A stretch of DNA of 64,000 bases from Desulfitobacterium chlororespirans DSM 11544 (lineage in GTDB: Bacteria > Bacillota > Desulfitobacteriia > Desulfitobacteriales > Desulfitobacteriaceae), in contig NZ_FRDN01000010.1 of the NCBI RefSeq assembly GCF_900143285.1, forward strand, positions 62,001 to 126,000, read 5' to 3'. Numbering within the stretch: the first letter of the stretch is position 1; each line of letters begins with the position of its first letter. Below, piece after piece: positions 25,237 through 33,664 of this stretch. The notes under the pieces were generated by a model, which worked only from the letters and a program-made list of their open reading frames with translations, had not been told where the DNA came from and ran no database searches. A program made the position numbers and the translations under genes.

Positions 25237-27012
25237 TTAGCGGACCGGATACTTGCCCTTTTCCACCACGAGCTTGGCGATCTCCCGGCGAAGTCCGATC
25301 ATATCAACGGTGGGACGGCGTAAGAGCTTGCGCATTCCTGCCAGAACGGTGCTCAGGGAATCACCCTGCTCGGCAGCGCAAATGACTTCTTTAGCGTGCT
25401 GCTCAATGATATTCATGGCACTATAAGCACCCAAGGTAGCAGCTTTTTCCACAAAGAGCTTATGATCATCGGTGACATCCATATCCTGAACTTTCAGAGC
25501 ACGGAGAACACCGCTTTCCATAGCGTAGACTTGGAGAACCATTTCAGCCAGGCCCAGTAGAACATATTGATTGTCTTTGAGCTCCATGCCCAGGTTCTGG
25601 GCGGCAATTCCGGCGGCCATTAAGCAAAGCTTCTTAGCTTTTTGGGTCATATCCAGAAGAGCTGCCAATCCTTCTTCCTCTGAACCTAAACCGGCGGACA
25701 TAAGATCTTTGCTGACGTTCTTCGCTGCTGCCAAGAGGGGAAGCTCGCCGCTCATCGCCCGTTTGAGCAAGGTGCCGGGAACGAGCAGACGGTTGATTTC
25801 GTTGGTTCCTTCGAAGAGACGGTTGATGCGGGAATCCCGATACATACGCTCAATGGGATATTCGGCAATAAAGCCATAACCGCCATGAATCTGCACCCCT
25901 TCATCCACAGCCAGATCCAGTACTTCAGAGGCCAGAACTTTATTCAGGGAGCACTCGATGGCATACTCTTCGATAGCCTTGCCGGCTTCTTTACGGCAAT
26001 CGCCGGTGACATCCAGATCCTGGCAGGCTTCTTCCATCAGCCCGGCAGTACGGTAGACCACACTCTCAGCCAGATAGGTCTGTGTGGCGATTTCGGCAAA
26101 TTTGGTTTGAATAGCACCGAAGGAGCTTAAAGGAACGCCAAACTGCTTGCGCTCACCAGCATATTTCAGAGTGACTTCCAAAGCAAGCTGAGCACTACCG
26201 ATGGCTGCGGCAGCCAGCTTGAAGCGTCCGACATTCAGAATATTGAAGGCAACCACATGACCGCGGCCCAATTCACCGACGATGTTCTCCACCGGAACGG
26301 CCACATCTTCCAGGATGACTTGGCGGGTGGAGGAGCCTTTGATGCCCATCTTCTTCTCTTCCGGTCCGAAAGAAACACCGGGCATGGTCCGCTCCACGAT
26401 AAAGTTGGTAAGCTTGCCGTCCACTTTTGCGTAGACCAGGAAGATATCGGCAAAACCGGCATTGGTGATAAATTGCTTGGTTCCATTGAGAATGTAGTGG
26501 GTTCCTTCAGCATTGAGAACGGCTGTAGTTTTGGCACCTAAAGCGTCTGAACCGGAGCCGGGCTCGGTAAGGCAGTAAGCGGCAATCTTCTCTCCAGAGG
26601 CAAGGCCGGGGAGATATTTGGCCTTTTGCTCAGGAGTACCGAAATAGACGATGGGCAGGGTGCCGATTCCGGTATGAGCGGCAAAGGCCACGGCAAAGGA
26701 AGCGCCGCGGGGAACTTCTTCCCCGACGACAACGGTGGAGAATTTATCCATGCTCATGCCGCCTAATTCTTCGGGAACCTCTAAGCCAAGCAGTCCCAAC
26801 TCACCGGCTTGGGCCATGAAACCGCGGATGAGGCCGTCTTCCTGCTCTTCGAGAGCTTCGAGCTTGGGCCCGATCTCTTTTTCCACAAAGTTACGGGTCA
26901 TTTTCTTAAGCTGCAAATGATCCTCGTTTAATTCCTCCGGGACATAGACTTGCTCGGGAGTTACTTCGGCAAGCAGGAAGCCGCCGCCTTTGAGGCCTAA
27001 TTCCAATTCCAT
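25237..27012 (-). CDS. fadE: Acyl-CoA dehydrogenase (FadE/YusJ type)
   Basis: 591 residues, long for an acyl-CoA dehydrogenase but equal to Bacillus FadE (about 594), with a C-terminal helical extension beyond residue 430. The FAD-binding signature CLTEPGSGSDA (147-157), the helical core with RKQFGVPLSSFG, and the catalytic base at E401 in RLFEGTNEINR are present. It makes the trans-2-enoyl-CoA and passes electrons to EtfAB. GGAGGAG precedes ATG 27012. A GGGACAGG hairpin begins 18 nt upstream of the start, inside the 187-bp gap after fadA. Confidence 0.93.
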   Translation of the reverse strand: MELELGLKGGGFLLAEVTPEQVYVPEELNEDHLQLKKMTRNFVEKEIGPKLEALEEQEDGLIRGFMAQAGELGLLGLEVPEELGGMSMDKFSTVVVGEEVPRGASFAVAFAAHTGIGTLPIVYFGTPEQKAKYLPGLASGEKIAAYCLTEPGSGSDALGAKTTAVLNAEGTHYILNGTKQFITNAGFADIFLVYAKVDGKLTNFIVERTMPGVSFGPEEKKMGIKGSSTRQVILEDVAVPVENIVGELGRGHVVAFNILNVGRFKLAAAAIGSAQLALEVTLKYAGERKQFGVPLSSFGAIQTKFAEIATQTYLAESVVYRTAGLMEEACQDLDVTGDCRKEAGKAIEEYAIECSLNKVLASEVLDLAVDEGVQIHGGYGFIAEYPIERMYRDSRINRLFEGTNEINRLLVPGTLLKRAMSGELPLLAAAKNVSKDLMSAGLGSEEEGLAALLDMTQKAKKLCLMAAGIAAQNLGMELKDNQYVLLGLAEMVLQVYAMESGVLRALKVQDMDVTDDHKLFVEKAATLGAYSAMNIIEQHAKEVICAAEQGDSLSTVLAGMRKLLRRPTVDMIGLRREIAKLVVEKGKYPVR

Positions 27013-27029
27013 AGTATTTCTCTCCTCCC

Positions 27030-27056
27030 GGGACAGGGGGACAGGTCCTCTGTCCC
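27030..27056. repeat. GGGACAGG palindrome (REP-like), copy in the fadE leader
   Basis: GGGACAGGGGGACAGG runs into TCCTCTGTCCC, an imperfect hairpin made from GGGACAG/CTGTCCC arms, 18 nt upstream of fadE. It pairs with a second copy at 27161-27197. Confidence 0.65.
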
Positions 27057-27091
27057 AATTTCTGTTCCCATTTAATTTAATTTCACTTTAC

Positions 27092-27141
27092 TTTAGAAAA
27101 GACATGACAGATTTAACTTAGAAAAAATATGATAGATTAAC
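27092..27141. repeat. Imperfect direct repeat of about 25 bp
   Basis: TTTAGAAAAGACATGACAG (27092-) and CTTAGAAAAAATATGATAG (27117-) stand in tandem, each continuing with an ATTTAAC-like end. They lie between the two GGGACAGG copies. Confidence 0.45.
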
Positions 27142-27160
27142 TATTGGCTGCTCTCAATGC

Positions 27161-27197
27161 GGGTCCCTATGGGACAGTTCACCTGTCCCTGTGTCCC
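27161..27197. repeat. GGGACAGG palindrome (REP-like), copy after fadA
   Basis: GGGACAG (27171-27177) pairs with CTGTCCC (27183-27189), flanked by GGGTCCC and GTGTCCC. It ends 3 bp from the fadA stop. Confidence 0.65.
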
Positions 27198-27199
27198 AC

Positions 27200-28354
27200 T
27201 TACAGAAGCTCGTAGACTCCTGCGGCTCCCATACCGCCGCCGATGCACATGGTCACCATACCGTACTTGAGACCGCGGCGTTTCATTTCATGGAGCAGGG
27301 TGGCGGTGAGCTTAGCTCCGGTGCAGCCCAGGGGGTGTCCGAAAGCGATGGCGCCGCCGTTGGGGTTGACCTTGGCCGGGTCGATGCCCAGGGTCTTGAT
27401 GATGGCCAGGGACTGAGAGGCAAAGGCCTCGTTGAGTTCAAAGAGGTCTATTTGCTCAAGGGTTAAGCCCACTTGCTTGAGAACTTTAGGGATGGCCTTG
27501 ATAGGACCGATTCCCATAAGTTCCGCTTCGACTCCTGCCACGGCGAAACCGCGCCATACGGCAAGGGGTTTCAGGTCCAGTTCCTTGACCTTTTCTTCGG
27601 ACATAAGGAGGGTGGCTGCAGCACCGTCACTGGTCTGAGAGGAGTTCCCCGCCGTGACGCAGCCGCCGTTTTTAAAGGCCGGCTTTAATTTGCCGAGGGA
27701 TTCCACGGTACTATCGGCACGGATACCTTCGTCTTTACTGAACCATACTTCTCCTTTTTTACCACTGGCGATAAGGACAGGAACGATCTCTTCCTCAAAA
27801 CGGCCGCCGACTTGGGCTGCGTGGGCCTTTTGATGGCTGGCTGCGGCAAACTCATCCTGCTGTTCCCGGGTAATTTCATATTTCTTGGCTACATTTTCAG
27901 CGGTAAGTCCCATGGAGAGGTAGACTTCCGGACAATGCTCCATCATGTAGGGATTGGGGGCCGGCTTGCCGCCGCCCATAGGCACTGCGGACATGCTTTC
28001 TGCTCCGCCGGCCAGCATGGCGTCCGCTTCTCCCAAACGGATTCTGTCTGCTGCCAGGGAGATAGCCTGCAGTCCTGAGGAACAAAAGCGGTTGATGGTG
28101 AGTCCGGATACATCGATGGGAAGACCTGCCCGCAGAGCAATCACCCGGGCCATGTTCATCCCTTGTTCTCCCTCGGGGAAGGAGCAGCCGATGACACAAT
28201 CATCAATGTCTGATGGATTTAGATCGGGGGCACTTTTCAAAACATCCTGAATAACAAAGGCTGCCAAATCATCCGGACGCATGTGAGCCAGGGAGCCCCG
28301 ACCGGCTTTGCCGATGGCAGTACGTTTCGCTTCAATAATAAATGCTTCTTTCAT
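27200..28354 (-). CDS. fadA: Acetyl-CoA acyltransferase (3-ketoacyl-CoA thiolase)
   Basis: 384 residues, normal thiolase length. The acyl-accepting cysteine is C91 in [11 protein letters not shown], the histidine base is in [11 protein letters not shown], and the second cysteine is in [12 protein letters not shown] at the C-terminus. It cleaves 3-ketoacyl-CoA to acetyl-CoA and a shortened acyl-CoA, the last step of beta-oxidation. AGGAGG precedes ATG 28354, 13 bp after the fadN stop. The order fadN-fadA-fadE equals that of the Bacillus subtilis fadNAE operon. Confidence 0.93.
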   Translation of the reverse strand: MKEAFIIEAKRTAIGKAGRGSLAHMRPDDLAAFVIQDVLKSAPDLNPSDIDDCVIGCSFPEGEQGMNMARVIALRAGLPIDVSGLTINRFCSSGLQAISLAADRIRLGEADAMLAGGAESMSAVPMGGGKPAPNPYMMEHCPEVYLSMGLTAENVAKKYEITREQQDEFAAASHQKAHAAQVGGRFEEEIVPVLIASGKKGEVWFSKDEGIRADSTVESLGKLKPAFKNGGCVTAGNSSQTSDGAAATLLMSEEKVKELDLKPLAVWRGFAVAGVEAELMGIGPIKAIPKVLKQVGLTLEQIDLFELNEAFASQSLAIIKTLGIDPAKVNPNGGAIAFGHPLGCTGAKLTATLLHEMKRRGLKYGMVTMCIGGGMGAAGVYELL

Positions 28355-28367
28355 GATCCTTCACCTC

Positions 28368-30755
28368 CTAATTCCTTAATGGCTTATTCTTGGTGAGCAT
28401 ATGCCGGATGCGATCCAGGGTCTTGGGTTCTCCGGCAAGGCTTAAGAACACTTCTCTTTCCAGATCGAGGAGATATTGCTCATCCACCAGAGTTCCGGCC
28501 AGGACATCGCCGCCGGTCATGGCATAAGCGAGTTTTTTCCCTAAGTGAGCATCGTATTCGGAGATATAACGCCCTTCTTTCATGCCGTACAGGGCCATTT
28601 CCAGGAAGGCACGGACTCCCGGTCCTGCCGCTTTGACCTTCTGAGGAATGATGGGGCGGAAGTCTCTTGCCAAATCAAGGACACGGGCTTTGGCATCGAG
28701 AAGAACATGGTCGGCATTCATACTGCAGCGATCACTTGCCCTTAAGAAGCCAAGCTTTCTGGCCATTTCCGCACTGGTGGAAACCTGGGCCATGGCCACT
28801 ACTTCGAAGCGTTTGGCGAAGAAATAGTCCGGAGCAACGACCACACCGGGAAGAATTCCTTCCATGGCGCGCAGGGCCATTTCCTTGGTGCCGCCGCCGC
28901 CGGGGATGAGGCCGACTCCCAGCTCGACCAGACCCATATAGGTCTCAGCTGCAGGCTGGATGGCATGGGAATGGAGGCAAACCTCAGTTCCGCCGCCTAA
29001 AGTCATACCATAGGGAGCGGCTACCACCGGCTTCTTGGCGTATTTAAGAGCCATGGTTCCTCTTTGGAATTCGCGGACCATAAGATCCAGGTCATCCCAA
29101 TTGCCTTCCTCCGCTTCCATCATAATCAGCATCAGATTGGCACCAACGGCGAAATTCTTACCCTGACTGCCGATCACCATGCCCAAATAGTTCTTTTCCA
29201 CCTCTGCCAGGGACTTGTGGATCATATTCATGATATCCCCGCCAATGGAGTTGTTCGGTGAATGGAATTCCAGGCAGGCCACACCGTCACCCATATCAAC
29301 TAAGCTGGCACCGGAATTGCCGAAGATTTTCTTGCCTTGTTTATGGGCCTTTTTAAGGGAGAAGGAATAGGGGCTGGCAGCCTTTTCCTTGTACTCGCCC
29401 TCGGCATAATACAGAGTATCCCCGCCTTCGGTCTTCTGATAGAAGCTGTCTTTACCTTCAGCCAGCAGCTTTTCCACAATCTCGGGCAAGGTCCCGCCCT
29501 CAGCTACGATGCGCTCCGCGGTGGCTTTAACGCCTAAGGCATCCCAGGTCTCAAAGGGTCCCATTTCCCAGTTGAAGCCCAGCTTCATACCGGCATCAAG
29601 AGCTGTAAGATCATCGGCGATTTGAGGAGCCAGGCTGGCCGCATAAAGGAGAACTTCCTTCAAGACATTCCAGGCGAATTCGGCTCCGGGATCTTTGCCG
29701 TTGACCAAGGTTTTCATCTTATCTTTAAGACCGCCCGCATTCTTGGCTTTATCCAGGCAGGCAAATTTGACTTTTTTCTTGGGAACATACTCCATGGTAT
29801 GGGGATCAAGAACCAGCACTTCTTTGCCTTCTGCCGTCTTGACCTTTTTATAGAACCCTTGCTTGCTTTTATCCCCCAGCCAGCCGTTTTTGATCATGGT
29901 ATGAATGAAGTCCGGCATGACGAAGAACTCTTTTTCTTCAGGTACATTATCTCCCACATTATTGGCGACATGAACAAAGGTATCCAGGCCTACCATATCC
30001 ACGGTTCGGAAGGAGGCTGACTTAGGACGTCCCATAACCGGCCCGGTTAAAGCATCCACTTCATCGATGGTTAAGCCGGAACGCTGCATCTCCCTGATGG
30101 TTGCCGCCAAGCCAAAGACGCCGATGCGGTTGGCGATGAAGTTGGGAGTATCTTTGGCATAGACGACCCCTTTGCCCAGCACCCGCTCGGCAAACTCTTC
30201 CATCTCCTGAATAACGGCCGGATCTGTGTTGGGGCCGGGAATCAATTCAAAAAGCTTCATATAGCGGGGAGGATTAAAGAAGTGGGTGCCAAAAAAGCTC
30301 TTGGTAAATTCTTCAGGAAGCCCTTCTGTCATGGATTTTAAAGAAATACCGGAAGTGTTGGATGTTACGATGGTTCCCGGGCGGACATGCTGCGCCACCT
30401 TCTTAAAGAGGTCGATTTTGATGTCCAAACGCTCTACAACCACTTCAATAACCCAGTCCACTTCTTGCAAGCGGGGCAGATCGTCCTCAAAATTGCCGAC
30501 TTCGATACGATCCGCAAATTCCGGAACAAACAATGGAGCAGGGTTCATCTTGATGAGTTTGGCTTTGTTGGATGCGGCAAAACGATTTCTGACTTGGGGG
30601 GATGCCAAGGTCAGCCCGGCCGCTTCTTCCTCCGGCAACAAACTAGGGGGTACTATGTCCAGCAGTATACTGGGAATTCCGGCATTGGCGAGATGGGCCG
30701 CGATGGTGCTTCCCATAACCCCTGAGCCTAAAACCGCCACTTTATAGATGGCCAT
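28368..30755 (-). CDS. fadN: 3-hydroxyacyl-CoA dehydrogenase/enoyl-CoA hydratase (FadN type)
   Basis: About 795 residues. The NAD-binding 3-hydroxyacyl-CoA dehydrogenase half comes first (VLGSGVMGSTIAAHLANAG, about 9-27; FGTHFFNPPRYMKLFELI; NFIANRIGVFG). A crotonase-like half follows (about 490-640, VVAAPYGMTLGGGTEVCLHS, VGLIPGGGGTKEMA). This order is that of Bacillus FadN and the reverse of E. coli FadB. It performs hydration and NAD-linked oxidation. Of two ATGs (30761 and 30755) the second lies 6 nt after AAGGAGG and is preferred. It opens the fadNAE section. Confidence 0.93.
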   Translation of the reverse strand: MAIYKVAVLGSGVMGSTIAAHLANAGIPSILLDIVPPSLLPEEEAAGLTLASPQVRNRFAASNKAKLIKMNPAPLFVPEFADRIEVGNFEDDLPRLQEVDWVIEVVVERLDIKIDLFKKVAQHVRPGTIVTSNTSGISLKSMTEGLPEEFTKSFFGTHFFNPPRYMKLFELIPGPNTDPAVIQEMEEFAERVLGKGVVYAKDTPNFIANRIGVFGLAATIREMQRSGLTIDEVDALTGPVMGRPKSASFRTVDMVGLDTFVHVANNVGDNVPEEKEFFVMPDFIHTMIKNGWLGDKSKQGFYKKVKTAEGKEVLVLDPHTMEYVPKKKVKFACLDKAKNAGGLKDKMKTLVNGKDPGAEFAWNVLKEVLLYAASLAPQIADDLTALDAGMKLGFNWEMGPFETWDALGVKATAERIVAEGGTLPEIVEKLLAEGKDSFYQKTEGGDTLYYAEGEYKEKAASPYSFSLKKAHKQGKKIFGNSGASLVDMGDGVACLEFHSPNNSIGGDIMNMIHKSLAEVEKNYLGMVIGSQGKNFAVGANLMLIMMEAEEGNWDDLDLMVREFQRGTMALKYAKKPVVAAPYGMTLGGGTEVCLHSHAIQPAAETYMGLVELGVGLIPGGGGTKEMALRAMEGILPGVVVAPDYFFAKRFEVVAMAQVSTSAEMARKLGFLRASDRCSMNADHVLLDAKARVLDLARDFRPIIPQKVKAAGPGVRAFLEMALYGMKEGRYISEYDAHLGKKLAYAMTGGDVLAGTLVDEQYLLDLEREVFLSLAGEPKTLDRIRHMLTKNKPLRN

Positions 30756-30890
30756 ATTCATCCTCCTTCTCTCATTTGGCTTTGTTGTATGATTTTTAAA
30801 TTTATGAATATTCAGTCTTTTACTTCGAGAGAAAGCCCTCAGATCCTCTACGCCAATGACTTTCCCTGAGAAAATTTACAAGGGGATTGC

Positions 30891-31484
30891 TTATTCCTTC
30901 GGCAGCCCGAGAGCTCCTGAGAACAGCTCCAGCATGCAGTCTGCTTCCTTGCTTAAGGAGCGCTCAGACCGTGCAAAAACCCAGTCGGTAGTCGCCCGAT
31001 CGATGGTGCCGAAAATCATTTGGCGGGCGACATGTATATTGAGTGAAGGAATAATTTCCTGCTGCTTTATTCCTTCTTCAATCACCTCCTCAACCAGTCG
31101 GAAGTACTCTCGCAGCGGCACCGCAATCGCACTGTACAGATTTGAATTGGGTTGCCTTAATTCGACCTGGGTAACGGTTGCCAGAGCACGATTATTCTCC
31201 ATATGGGTCAAATGAGTGTGGACAATTGCCCTAAGACGGCTTCGGGTATCCTGACAGGATTCCATCCTGCTGCGAATGAGTTGGATAAAATCTCCCATTC
31301 TTTCCGTAAAGAGACGAATGAGGATATCTTCTTTATTCTTAAAGTAGAGGTAAATCGTCCCGTCAGCCACTCCCGCAATTCGGGCAATCTTCGATACTTG
31401 ACACGAATGATAGCCAACCTCTGCAAATGCTTCTATTGCTGCATCTAAAATTCTTTCATATTTGTCTTCCCGGGAAACAGCCAT
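30891..31484 (-). CDS. TetR family regulator, FadR (YsiA)-like
   Basis: 197 residues. The helix-turn-helix segment is ILDAAIEAFAEVGYHSCQVSKIARIAGVADGTIYLYFKNKEDIL; the C-terminal ligand domain is helical. In Bacillus the equivalent FadR represses beta-oxidation genes and is released by long-chain acyl-CoA. Here it lies between etfA and fadN in the same direction. Dyads of the Bacillus FadR type (TGAATGA..TCATTCA) occur in the etfB/oxidoreductase divergent region (33480-33499 and 33631-33648). AAGGAGA precedes ATG 31484. Identity as the regulator of this locus is a strong inference. Confidence 0.88.
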   Translation of the reverse strand: MAVSREDKYERILDAAIEAFAEVGYHSCQVSKIARIAGVADGTIYLYFKNKEDILIRLFTERMGDFIQLIRSRMESCQDTRSRLRAIVHTHLTHMENNRALATVTQVELRQPNSNLYSAIAVPLREYFRLVEEVIEEGIKQQEIIPSLNIHVARQMIFGTIDRATTDWVFARSERSLSKEADCMLELFSGALGLPKE

Positions 31485-31628
31485 ACTTCGTCTCCTTTAC
31501 TTACTTTTTTGACTTAATTAGACATCCTTCTTATCGAACTTGTCAAGCTCTCCTTTTCTTCAGTAGGGTTACCCGAGGCCGCGGACTGTTTATCCTCTTG
31601 AGACCTTTCCAGGCAGTGCTCTGTTTGC

Positions 31629-32615
31629 TTAAGCCAGTTGCTTTTTGAACTCCTCAGTAAGCAAGGGGACGATTTCAAAAAGATCCCCGACAATGCCATA
31701 ATCCGCCACGGTAAAGATGTTTGCTTCCGGGTCTTTATTGATCGCTACAATCACCTTGGAGGAACCCATTCCCGCCAAATGTTGAATAGCTCCCGAAATT
31801 CCGCAGGCAATATACAAGGTTGGGGAAACGGTCTTGCCGGTTTGACCTACCTGGTATTTATATTCCCGGTATCCGGAATCAACGGCTGCCCGGGAAGCCC
31901 CTACGGCGGCTCCTATGGTATCGGCAAGGTCTTCAAGGATCTTGAAGTTTTCCTCATTCTTCATGGCCCGCCCGCCGGAAACGATCACATTGGCATCGGT
32001 AAGTTCGGGGCGGCTGGAAGCCTGACGAATCACTTCTTTGACGATGGCTCTGAGATCAGCGGCATCAATACTTGCCGCAACTTCCTCCACTTCGGCTTGA
32101 CGGTCCGGATTAGGGGCGGCCACGCTGAAGCTGTTGGGGCGGATGGTGGCCAGAATGGGGCGTGCCTCAGTAGCTACTTCTGCATAGGCCTTACCGGCAT
32201 AGACAGGGCGCTTAAAGCGCAGTTTGTAGGCAGGGTCCACGGTAACGGCCACACAATCTGACGCGCATCCCACTCCCAGGCGCTGGGCCAGACGGGGAGC
32301 CAGATCCCGGCCAATCCCGGTATTGCCCATCACCACCACTTCGGGCTCCTCATCCCGGATCACCCGGTTGAGTACGGAGGTGTAGGCACCGGTGGTATAA
32401 TCTTTTAAAGCCGGGTCGTCGACAACGATCACTTTATCAGCACCATAGGAAGCTGCCGCCGCAGCCAAATCCTTAAGGTTTTGGCCCAATAATACCCCTG
32501 TGACGTTCAATCCAGCCATGTCCGCTAAACGCCGGCCTTCGCTCAGAAGCTCCAGGGAGACCTTGCGAAGCTCCCCGTTATACTGCTCAAGTACAACTAA
32601 AATTCCCTTAGGCAT
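31629..32615 (-). CDS. etfA: Electron transfer flavoprotein alpha subunit
   Basis: About 328 residues. The C-terminal FAD domain has SGGRAMKNEENFKILEDLADTIGAAVGASRAAVD and GQTGKTVSPTLYIACGISGAIQH, the ETF-alpha signature; the N-terminal domain is the alpha/beta Etf fold. With EtfB it carries electrons from acyl-CoA dehydrogenase. There is no ferredoxin-like N-terminal extension, so it is the plain form. The frame extends to TTG 32624, but ATG 32615 is better placed behind GAGAGG. It lies 57 bp after etfB. Confidence 0.93.
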   Translation of the reverse strand: MPKGILVVLEQYNGELRKVSLELLSEGRRLADMAGLNVTGVLLGQNLKDLAAAAASYGADKVIVVDDPALKDYTTGAYTSVLNRVIRDEEPEVVVMGNTGIGRDLAPRLAQRLGVGCASDCVAVTVDPAYKLRFKRPVYAGKAYAEVATEARPILATIRPNSFSVAAPNPDRQAEVEEVAASIDAADLRAIVKEVIRQASSRPELTDANVIVSGGRAMKNEENFKILEDLADTIGAAVGASRAAVDSGYREYKYQVGQTGKTVSPTLYIACGISGAIQHLAGMGSSKVIVAINKDPEANIFTVADYGIVGDLFEIVPLLTEEFKKQLA

Positions 32616-32672
32616 CCTGCTCAATCCTCTCTTTCCTTGTTTTCCTTCAACTCATTCCTTATTTTCCGTCAA

Positions 32673-33455
32673 CTAAATTACTTTTGCTTCATTCATCAAG
32701 GCATTGACCAATTCGGCAACAGCCTGAGGAGGTTCCCCCTGGATAAGGCGGCCAGCTTGGCGGGCAGGAGGCAGGCTCATCTTGACCACCTTCATCTTCG
32801 CCCCTTGGGTGCCGGCTCCAGCTGCCGTCAGGCCAAGATCGGTCAAGCTCAAAGTTTTCAATTCCTTTTTCTTGGCTTTCATAATTCCGGCCACGGAAGG
32901 ATAGCGGGGCTCATTCAACCCTTTTTGGGCGGTGATCACAGCCGGCAAGGGCACTTCGACGACTTCCATACCCCCGTCGATGTCACGGGACACTGTGGCG
33001 GTCATGCCCTCCACCTTCAACTCTGAGACAGTTGAAACCGACGGCACACCTAACAGCTCTGCCAGACGGGCGGTCACCTGGCTTGAGCCGTCATCAATGG
33101 CAATCCGTCCGGAAAGAATGATATCATAGGGAATGTTTTGAACAGCTTTAGCGAGAACGACCGCAGTAACAAATTCATCACTGCCGTCCAAAGCAGGATC
33201 CTGAATGGCAACCGCTTTATCCGCTCCCATAGCCAGGGCTGTGCGCAACACTTCGCTGACTTTGGGGCCACCCATGCTCAATACGGTTACTTCGCCGCCG
33301 AATTTCTCTTTGAGGCGGATTCCCTCTTCCACAGCAAACTCATCATAAGGATTCATAATGAGATTTACCCCGGTCGAGTCGATTTGACCCTGTGGGTTGA
33401 TCACAATCTTCGCTTCGGTGTCAAATGTTTGTTTTAGACAAACCAATATGTTCAT
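32673..33455 (-). CDS. etfB: Electron transfer flavoprotein beta subunit
   Basis: 260 residues, the expected length. The start MNILVCLKQTFDTEAKIVINPQG, the segment MNPYDEFAVEEGIRLKEK, and the beta signature (VEVPLPAVITAQKGLNEPRYPSVAGIMKAKKK, about 165-196) are present. It binds AMP and forms the ETF dimer with EtfA. GGGGAAA precedes ATG 33455. A perfect FadR-type dyad lies 25 bp upstream, so etfB is probably the first gene of the fad operon and the repression point. Confidence 0.93.
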   Translation of the reverse strand: MNILVCLKQTFDTEAKIVINPQGQIDSTGVNLIMNPYDEFAVEEGIRLKEKFGGEVTVLSMGGPKVSEVLRTALAMGADKAVAIQDPALDGSDEFVTAVVLAKAVQNIPYDIILSGRIAIDDGSSQVTARLAELLGVPSVSTVSELKVEGMTATVSRDIDGGMEVVEVPLPAVITAQKGLNEPRYPSVAGIMKAKKKELKTLSLTDLGLTAAGAGTQGAKMKVVKMSLPPARQAGRLIQGEPPQAVAELVNALMNEAKVI

Positions 33456-33479
33456 CTCGTTTCCCCTTTCTCCTCATCC

Positions 33480-33499
33480 ATGAATGAATACTCATTCAT
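33480..33499. promoter_or_regulatory. FadR-type operator upstream of etfB
   Basis: ATGAATGA-ATAC-TCATTCAT is a perfect 8+8 dyad that resembles the Bacillus FadR consensus (TGAATGA-N-TA-N-TCATTCA). It is 25 bp before the etfB start, where a repressor would block transcription. Confidence 0.75.
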
Positions 33500-33627
33500 T
33501 TTTATAATATAATATCAAATTCCCGGACAAAACGGAATACCATTTTTAAAATATTTTATATTTATTTAATAATCTGATTATTCTTAAAAAAGTATTTCCC
33601 CGCAAGGCTTTTCGTGGTATGCTGTTC

Positions 33628-33650
33628 GATAATGAATGATCGTTCATTTT
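33628..33650. promoter_or_regulatory. Second FadR-type operator, overlapping the -10 of the flavin oxidoreductase gene
   Basis: AATGAATGATCGTTCATT (33631-33648) is an 18-bp dyad with one mismatched pair and the same half-sites as the etfB operator. It overlaps GATAAT (33628-33633), a likely -10, and ends 17 bp before the ATG at 33665. Confidence 0.65.
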
Positions 33651-33664
33651 TGGAGGTGCCAACT

